Source: UBA1426 sp052034085
GTDB taxonomy: Bacteria > Bacillota > Clostridia > Peptostreptococcales > Anaerovoracaceae
Reading direction: 5' to 3'
Assembly (NCBI GenBank): GCA_052034085.1
Contig: JBPOJA010000025.1
Span: forward strand, 1 to 35,427
DNA: 35,427 nucleotides
The position numbers were made by a program, and so were the translations under genes. The notes beneath the pieces were generated by a model, which had not been told where the DNA came from, ran no database searches, and saw nothing but the letters and a program-made list of their open reading frames with translations. Positions 31,491 through 35,427 of this stretch are shown here, in pieces. How positions within the stretch are numbered: position 1 is the first letter of the stretch; each line of letters starts with the position of its first letter.

Positions 31491-32294
31491 ATGAAAACGG
31501 CTGAAAAAATTCTTGCAACCCTGCTTTTGTTTGCTGTGCTGTTCAGCATGACATCCTGCAGCACAAATTTTCCAAACTTTTCAGGCGGTGGAGGAGGCGG
31601 GTCTGACGTGTCAGAAGATGATTCCATTGACAACTTTGCCATTGAAACACTGACTATAGAAGAAGACGATGAGCACTATACTGTTAATGTAAACTATCCT
31701 CTTGTAAAGGGATTCCCCGGAGCGGGGGTGCTGAGCCAGGCCATAGAAGAAAAAGTCCAGGGTGCCGTAACTCAACTTCACGATTTTGTCGATGATTATG
31801 AAAAAGATGGATGGGAGAATCTGTATGAAAAGATGTATCTGAATGGCGATTACGGCTATCAGCAGAGCGATGAACTTGTGTCGTTGTGGATGACTTTCGA
31901 CAATTACGGTGGAGGGGCGCATGGCCATTACTGGATAAACACTTACACTTTCAACAGCGAAAACGGGATTCAGTACGGCTTTGAAGATCTTTTCCAAAAC
32001 GAATGCGGTCTGGTATATGTTCTGGATATTATCCTTGATGAGGTTAGGTCTGACAGTGACCTGTATTTCGAAAGCGCCGTGGATACAATTCTGGGCTATG
32101 GTTATGATTATAACTTTTTCATCGACGGAGACCTGCTGACGATCTTTTTCCCCTTGTATGACATTGCTGCTTATGCGTCAGGAATAATGACCTTTGAGTT
32201 CAGCTGTTACGAGCTCGAAGAATGCCTGAAACCCGAGATTTTTGCGGCAATGAAAGACAGGGTCCCCAAGGAAACCCTGTTTCAATCCATGTAA
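31491..32294 (+). CDS. DUF3298-type lipoprotein (RsiV/PdaC C-terminal-domain-like)
   Basis: A 267-residue lipoprotein. The signal peptide (KTAEKILATLLLFAVLFSMTSC) ends in lipobox Cys23, followed by a Gly-rich tether with six consecutive Gly. The C-terminal domain has YGGGAHGHYWINTYTF and later LYDIAAYASGIMTFEF, matching the DUF4163/DUF3298 pair found in RsiV and PdaC extracellular parts. Those bind lysozyme or peptidoglycan-related ligands; no such activity can be asserted here. No cytoplasmic anti-sigma domain is present. GGAGGG is 5 bases before ATG. It converges on the GGDEF/HD-GYP gene with a 5-base gap. Confidence 0.75.
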   Translation: MKTAEKILATLLLFAVLFSMTSCSTNFPNFSGGGGGGSDVSEDDSIDNFAIETLTIEEDDEHYTVNVNYPLVKGFPGAGVLSQAIEEKVQGAVTQLHDFVDDYEKDGWENLYEKMYLNGDYGYQQSDELVSLWMTFDNYGGGAHGHYWINTYTFNSENGIQYGFEDLFQNECGLVYVLDIILDEVRSDSDLYFESAVDTILGYGYDYNFFIDGDLLTIFFPLYDIAAYASGIMTFEFSCYELEECLKPEIFAAMKDRVPKETLFQSM

Positions 32295-32299
32295 TATTG

Positions 32300-34270
32300 C
32301 TAATTAAGTGCGCCGTTCTCATTAAGGGCAGAAATGAAAAGCGGAACCAGATTGGGATCAAACTGCTTTCCGCTGCACCTGATAAGCTCATTGATGGCAT
32401 CTTCCTTGCTCATGGCCTTTCTGTAAAACCCGTCATTGGTCATGGCATCATATGCATCTGCGATAGCAAGAATTCTGGAAAGCAGCGGAATCTCCTCACC
32501 TTTCAATCCGTGAGGATAACCTGTCCCATCCCAGAACTCATGATGGTATAGAATGGGAGATGCTATATTTGCGATAATGCGTGTGGACTCGGCTATTCTG
32601 TAACCCGCCTCGGAATGTCCCTTGATTTCTTCAAACTCGTCTTTTGTCAGTGCTTCCTTCTTTTTCATAATCTGTTCATCAACGATTATTTTGCCTATGT
32701 CATGATATCGGGCCAGCAGGGTTAAATTGTCCATCTCAAGGTTGGAAAGCTGAAGCATTTCTCCGACCTTGCCTGTAATATCCACCAGACGCTGGCCGTG
32801 CTCCCTTGTTTCTATGCCCTTCTTGTGAAGCGAAGTCTGCAAGGCCGAAATGATGGAGTTTCGTATGCTCTGGCTTTCGGAAAGCTTCTGCCTGTACATC
32901 ATTGCTTCAGCTTCCCTCATTATGTCCATGATTTTTTCCTCTGACTTGGTCTTGGTGGCACATCCCGCCGCAATGCTGACGGGGATATATTGCGCAAAAT
33001 CTTCATCACAATGGCTTATTATCCGATCAACTATCTGCAATGCAGTTTCATGACTGGTTTTGGGTAAAACAATCACAAACTCATCTCCGCCTATCCTGGC
33101 TATTACATCTTCTGCCCTGCATGAAGCCCTTAAAATTGATGCTGCATTTTGTATCGCTTTGTCCCCTTCTTCATGCCCAAAGGAATCGTTAATCACTTTC
33201 AGGCTGTTGATATCGGCCATTATAATGGAGATGGGCAACTGTCTGGATGTGTCTATCCTTTCCATTTCATTGTCCAGATACGCCCTGTTGTACAGGCCTG
33301 TCAGACTGTCATGAAAGCTGAGATACTTGATTTTCTCTTCTCTTTCCCTGGCTCTGGCAATCTCCTCATTCAGTTTCTTGTTTGCATTAATTTTCTGATG
33401 AACTAAATACAATAAAATTGCGATGATAACTACCCAGAAAGCTGAAAGCGCGCCACCGTAGTAGCCAAAAATATCTTTCATGCTGACATGCTTTTCAATT
33501 TCGGCAAGTGCAGAAAGTATCAGAGCCTGCTTCTGGCCTTCATTTAGGGCTCCGATTGACTTGTTTAAAATGCTTAGCAGAACAGCATTGTCTTCCCACA
33601 CTCCCAGGCAGTACTGCCTGTCTTCTTTTTTCTGTGGCACAGTTACAACATTATCATAGCCATTTTGCAGGGCATAAAATGCCAGGGAGAATGAATTGGC
33701 ATAGCCATAATCTGCCTTTCCCTTGTTTACAGCCCTGATGGTATCTTCCCTGTCGTCAAAATATATTACATCTTTTTCATCTATGCCTTCAGGTACAGTT
33801 CCACCGACCACCATGGCGAAGCGCTTGCCGGCAAGATCTTCGGGGTTTAAGGAGACATTGTAAAAGAGGATAGTTTCCGAATGCAGATACGGTTCGGAAA
33901 GCAGAATGTCCCGCGGCCGATATTCTTCGGGAAGAGTAAAAATGAGATCCGAATTGCTTTTCAGAATCTCATCTATATTCTTATATAAAGTATATTCAAA
34001 GCGGAGACCGGAAACAGATTCAATCTCCTTCAAAAAATTAATAGAAATGCCCTTAATTTCTCCCCTGGAATTCCTGTATTGGAGAGGAGCTCCTCCCTCT
34101 AACGAAGCGGCCCTTATGACACTGCTGTTTCTTATAAAGTCCTCTTCTTCCTGGCTGAAAACCGGATTTTGACCAAAGGCGGAAAATGGTATCCCCATTA
34201 CCAGAAAGGATACCGCAATCAAAGATACTATTATTTTCTTAAAGGAACTCTTTTCCCTCTTCATTGCCAT
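32300..34270 (-). CDS. Membrane c-di-GMP enzyme: periplasmic-binding-like sensor, GGDEF and HD-GYP domains
   Basis: A 656-residue signalling protein. Layout: signal/anchor (residues 11-33), an extracellular solute-binding family 3-like sensor (about 40-265), a membrane span (277-291), a GGDEF domain with intact RIGGDEF at 392-398 and an RxxD inhibitory site at 385-388, and an HD-GYP domain with HD at 523-524, HHE at 576-578 and DGTGYP at 581-586. It should therefore both make cyclic di-GMP and hydrolyse it, gated by an external small ligand, perhaps an amino acid. Both active sites look intact, so net direction cannot be read from sequence. Transcribed alone from its own promoter. Confidence 0.93.
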   Translation of the reverse strand: MAMKREKSSFKKIIVSLIAVSFLVMGIPFSAFGQNPVFSQEEEDFIRNSSVIRAASLEGGAPLQYRNSRGEIKGISINFLKEIESVSGLRFEYTLYKNIDEILKSNSDLIFTLPEEYRPRDILLSEPYLHSETILFYNVSLNPEDLAGKRFAMVVGGTVPEGIDEKDVIYFDDREDTIRAVNKGKADYGYANSFSLAFYALQNGYDNVVTVPQKKEDRQYCLGVWEDNAVLLSILNKSIGALNEGQKQALILSALAEIEKHVSMKDIFGYYGGALSAFWVVIIAILLYLVHQKINANKKLNEEIARAREREEKIKYLSFHDSLTGLYNRAYLDNEMERIDTSRQLPISIIMADINSLKVINDSFGHEEGDKAIQNAASILRASCRAEDVIARIGGDEFVIVLPKTSHETALQIVDRIISHCDEDFAQYIPVSIAAGCATKTKSEEKIMDIMREAEAMMYRQKLSESQSIRNSIISALQTSLHKKGIETREHGQRLVDITGKVGEMLQLSNLEMDNLTLLARYHDIGKIIVDEQIMKKKEALTKDEFEEIKGHSEAGYRIAESTRIIANIASPILYHHEFWDGTGYPHGLKGEEIPLLSRILAIADAYDAMTNDGFYRKAMSKEDAINELIRCSGKQFDPNLVPLFISALNENGALN

Positions 34271-34326
34271 TCCACTGTATATGCTTAATATTTTATGTTT
34301 TTGCTGTAATTTTTGGTGCTTTCGCC

Positions 34327-34332
34327 ATTATA
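34327..34332 (-). promoter_or_regulatory. Extended -10 promoter element of the GGDEF/HD-GYP gene
   Basis: The minus strand reads TGTTATAAT about 55 bases before the start codon. A TTGACA just 7 bases upstream of the -10 box is too close to serve as its -35. Confidence 0.5.
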
Positions 34333-34359
34333 ACACAGGTGTCAAAATATTGCGACTAC

Positions 34360-34382
34360 TTTTATTCATTGAATGAATAAAA
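34360..34382. repeat. 23-bp perfect palindrome
   Basis: TTTTATTCATT (34360-34370) and AATGAATAAAA (34372-34382) flank a single G. It sits between the rpsI terminator and the GGDEF/HD-GYP promoter, about 30 bases upstream of that -10 box. A regulator site is possible. Confidence 0.5.
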
Positions 34383-34390
34383 ACTTTTTT

Positions 34391-34423
34391 ATCAAAAAGC
34401 ACCCGACTTCCGTCGGGTGCTTT
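34391..34423 (-). terminator. Rho-independent terminator of the rplM-rpsI operon
   Basis: AAAGCACCCGAC (34396-34407) pairs perfectly with GTCGGGTGCTTT (34412-34423) around a 4-base loop, with TTTTTGAT on the minus-strand 3' side. Confidence 0.92.
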
Positions 34424-34439
34424 GCTCTTGTTGTAGAGG

Positions 34440-34464
34440 TGACAGTAGACCTGTCCCTTTGTCA
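34440..34464. repeat. REP-like element related to the 24480 palindrome
   Basis: TGACAGTAGACCTGTCCC is followed by TTTGTCA, sharing TGACAG, CTGTCCC and TGTCA blocks with the inverted repeat at 24480-24543. It lies between the rpsI stop codon and its terminator. It is degenerate, with only the ends and an AGGT/ACCT pair able to fold. Confidence 0.55.
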
Positions 34465-34467
34465 TGT

Positions 34468-34860
34468 TTATCGTTTTGAGAACTGGGATGCTCTTCTGGC
34501 CTTTTTGAGACCGTATTTCTTTCTTTCCTTCATCCTTGGGTCTCTGGTCAAAAATCCCGTGTCTTTAAGGGTGTGACGGAATTCCCCATCCACCTCGCAC
34601 AGGGCCCTGGCTATGCCGTGACGCAGTGCGCCGGCCTGGCCTGTGGTACCGCCTCCGTTTACGGTTGCGATAACATCATACTTGCCTTCAACGCCTACAA
34701 CTTCAAAAGGTCTTCTCAACTCCCTTTTCAGGATTTCCATTCCGAAATATTCATCCAAGGGCTTTTTGTTAACGGTAATTTCGCCTTTCCCGGGGATCAA
34801 TCTGACACGGGCCACAGACGACTTTCTTCTACCTGTTCCATAATATTGCACTTTTGCCAT
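34468..34860 (-). CDS. rpsI: 30S ribosomal protein S9
   Basis: A 130-residue small-subunit protein. Seen: YYGTGRRKSSVARVRLIPGKGEITVNKKPLDEYF at the N-terminal side (read in parts), GGGTTGQAGALRHGIARAL in the middle, and the basic tail KKARRASQFSKR that reaches the tRNA sites. Usual length. It follows rplM by 18 bases, the universal bacterial order, with a GGAGG site. No anomalies. Confidence 0.99.
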   Translation of the reverse strand: MAKVQYYGTGRRKSSVARVRLIPGKGEITVNKKPLDEYFGMEILKRELRRPFEVVGVEGKYDVIATVNGGGTTGQAGALRHGIARALCEVDGEFRHTLKDTGFLTRDPRMKERKKYGLKKARRASQFSKR

Positions 34861-34878
34861 CTACGATTCCTCCCCTCT

Positions 34879-35307
34879 CTAAAATTCCCAAACTTCAGGC
34901 TTCTGAGCCTCGTGTTTATGTGTGGATCCGGCGTATACCTTTAATTTTTTGAACATCTGCCTGCCGAGTTTTCCTTTTGGCAACATACCTTTAATAGCAT
35001 GGCGGAGGATTTCCTCCGGTTTTTTCGCCTGAAGCTTTTCGAAACTGATGGTTCTGAGGCCGCCGGGATATCCTGTGTGATGCTTGTACATCTTATCGGT
35101 CCTCTTGTTTCCGGTAACTTCGACTTTCTCGGCATTGATGATTATAACATAGTCCCCAGTATCGACATGAGGAGTAAAAATTGGTTTTTTCTTTCCCCTC
35201 AGAATTGAGGCGGCTTCTGTGGAAAGTCTGCCCAAGGTTTTGCCTTCGGCATCAATCACGTACCACTTTCTCTCAATTTCATGAGGTTTTGCTACAAATG
35301 ACTTCAT
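34879..35307 (-). CDS. rplM: 50S ribosomal protein L13
   Basis: A 142-residue large-subunit protein that binds 23S rRNA early in assembly. Seen: RKWYVIDAEGKTLGRLSTEAA, GDYVIIINAEKVEVTGNK, YKHHTGYPGGL and the terminal YAGSTHKHEAQKPEVWEF, all typical of the family. It is the first visible gene of the rplM-rpsI pair and starts with an AAGGAAGG-type site. An upstream leader with a long stem may carry the L13 autoregulatory structure. Confidence 0.99.
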   Translation of the reverse strand: MKSFVAKPHEIERKWYVIDAEGKTLGRLSTEAASILRGKKKPIFTPHVDTGDYVIIINAEKVEVTGNKRTDKMYKHHTGYPGGLRTISFEKLQAKKPEEILRHAIKGMLPKGKLGRQMFKKLKVYAGSTHKHEAQKPEVWEF

Positions 35308-35362
35308 TATTTCCTTCCTTCTGCTTCCGGCGTTTCACCCCACCTGAAGCTGTTTCAAAATG

Positions 35363-35413
35363 TACTTTTTAATCCGGGGCTAATGGATTTTGCACATAAT
35401 GCATTAAAAAGTA
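35363..35413 (-). promoter_or_regulatory. Possible L13 leader structure upstream of rplM
   Basis: TACTTTTTAAT (35363-35373) is the exact reverse complement of ATTAAAAAGTA (35403-35413), enclosing 29 bases that include CCCCGG. Firmicutes rplM mRNAs are known to carry an L13 leader bound by L13. I cannot confirm a match to that motif by eye, and the element may continue past the window edge. Confidence 0.4.
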
Positions 35414-35427
35414 TACTTGCTTACCCT

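Overview
The window looks like chromosome from an anaerobic, amino-acid-using member of the Clostridia (Bacillota). The grounds are the clostridial type of L13 and S9, strong AGGAGG-type ribosome binding sites, TTG/GTG starts, split glycine decarboxylase subunits (gcvPA/gcvPB), methionine gamma-lyase, and two short genes with in-frame UGA codons that look like selenocysteine sites. No tRNA, rRNA or CRISPR array was seen.

Layout. Bases 1-8689 are a defence-type accessory island. It holds a type I restriction-modification pair (hsdM and a partial hsdS whose linker has TAEL repeats), an Mrr-type endonuclease with an EVE/PUA-like N-terminus at the head of that operon, an orphan gene fragment, an overlapping phosphoribosyltransferase/DprA-like pair, a membrane NERD nuclease with a zinc finger, a decapitated gene remnant, and a DUF2779-type predicted nuclease. 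The DUF2779 gene overlaps the end of a 1470-residue anchored surface protein, which follows a lipoprotein gene (13166-14143). Next come megL and a 512-bp gene-free stretch full of direct and inverted repeats (15604-16115).

Bases 16116-23429 are a catabolic-looking locus. A five-gene minus-strand operon (FGGY kinase, MFS transporter, class III aminotransferase, RuBisCO-like protein, MtnX-like HAD phosphatase) faces a divergent TetR gene across overlapping promoters that share a palindrome. The RuBisCO-like protein keeps the KDDE metal-site motif but has Asn where the methionine-salvage enolase MtnW has Lys, so the pathway is probably not ordinary methionine salvage. Three bases after tetR lies a 56-residue membrane protein gene with a C-P-P-UGA motif.

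Bases 23457-29156 are the glycine cleavage operon gcvT-gcvH-gcvPA-gcvPB. It is followed by a translationally coupled 100-residue gene with a C-x-x-UGA motif, then, after a 26-bp inverted repeat, lipoate-protein ligase. The remainder is a P1B metal ATPase with a separate HMA-domain protein, a DUF3298-type lipoprotein, a sensor with both GGDEF and HD-GYP domains, and the ribosomal operon rplM-rpsI.

The strongest candidates for something undescribed are the two CxxU/UGA small genes, the RuBisCO-like protein operon, and the phosphoribosyltransferase/DprA-like pair.
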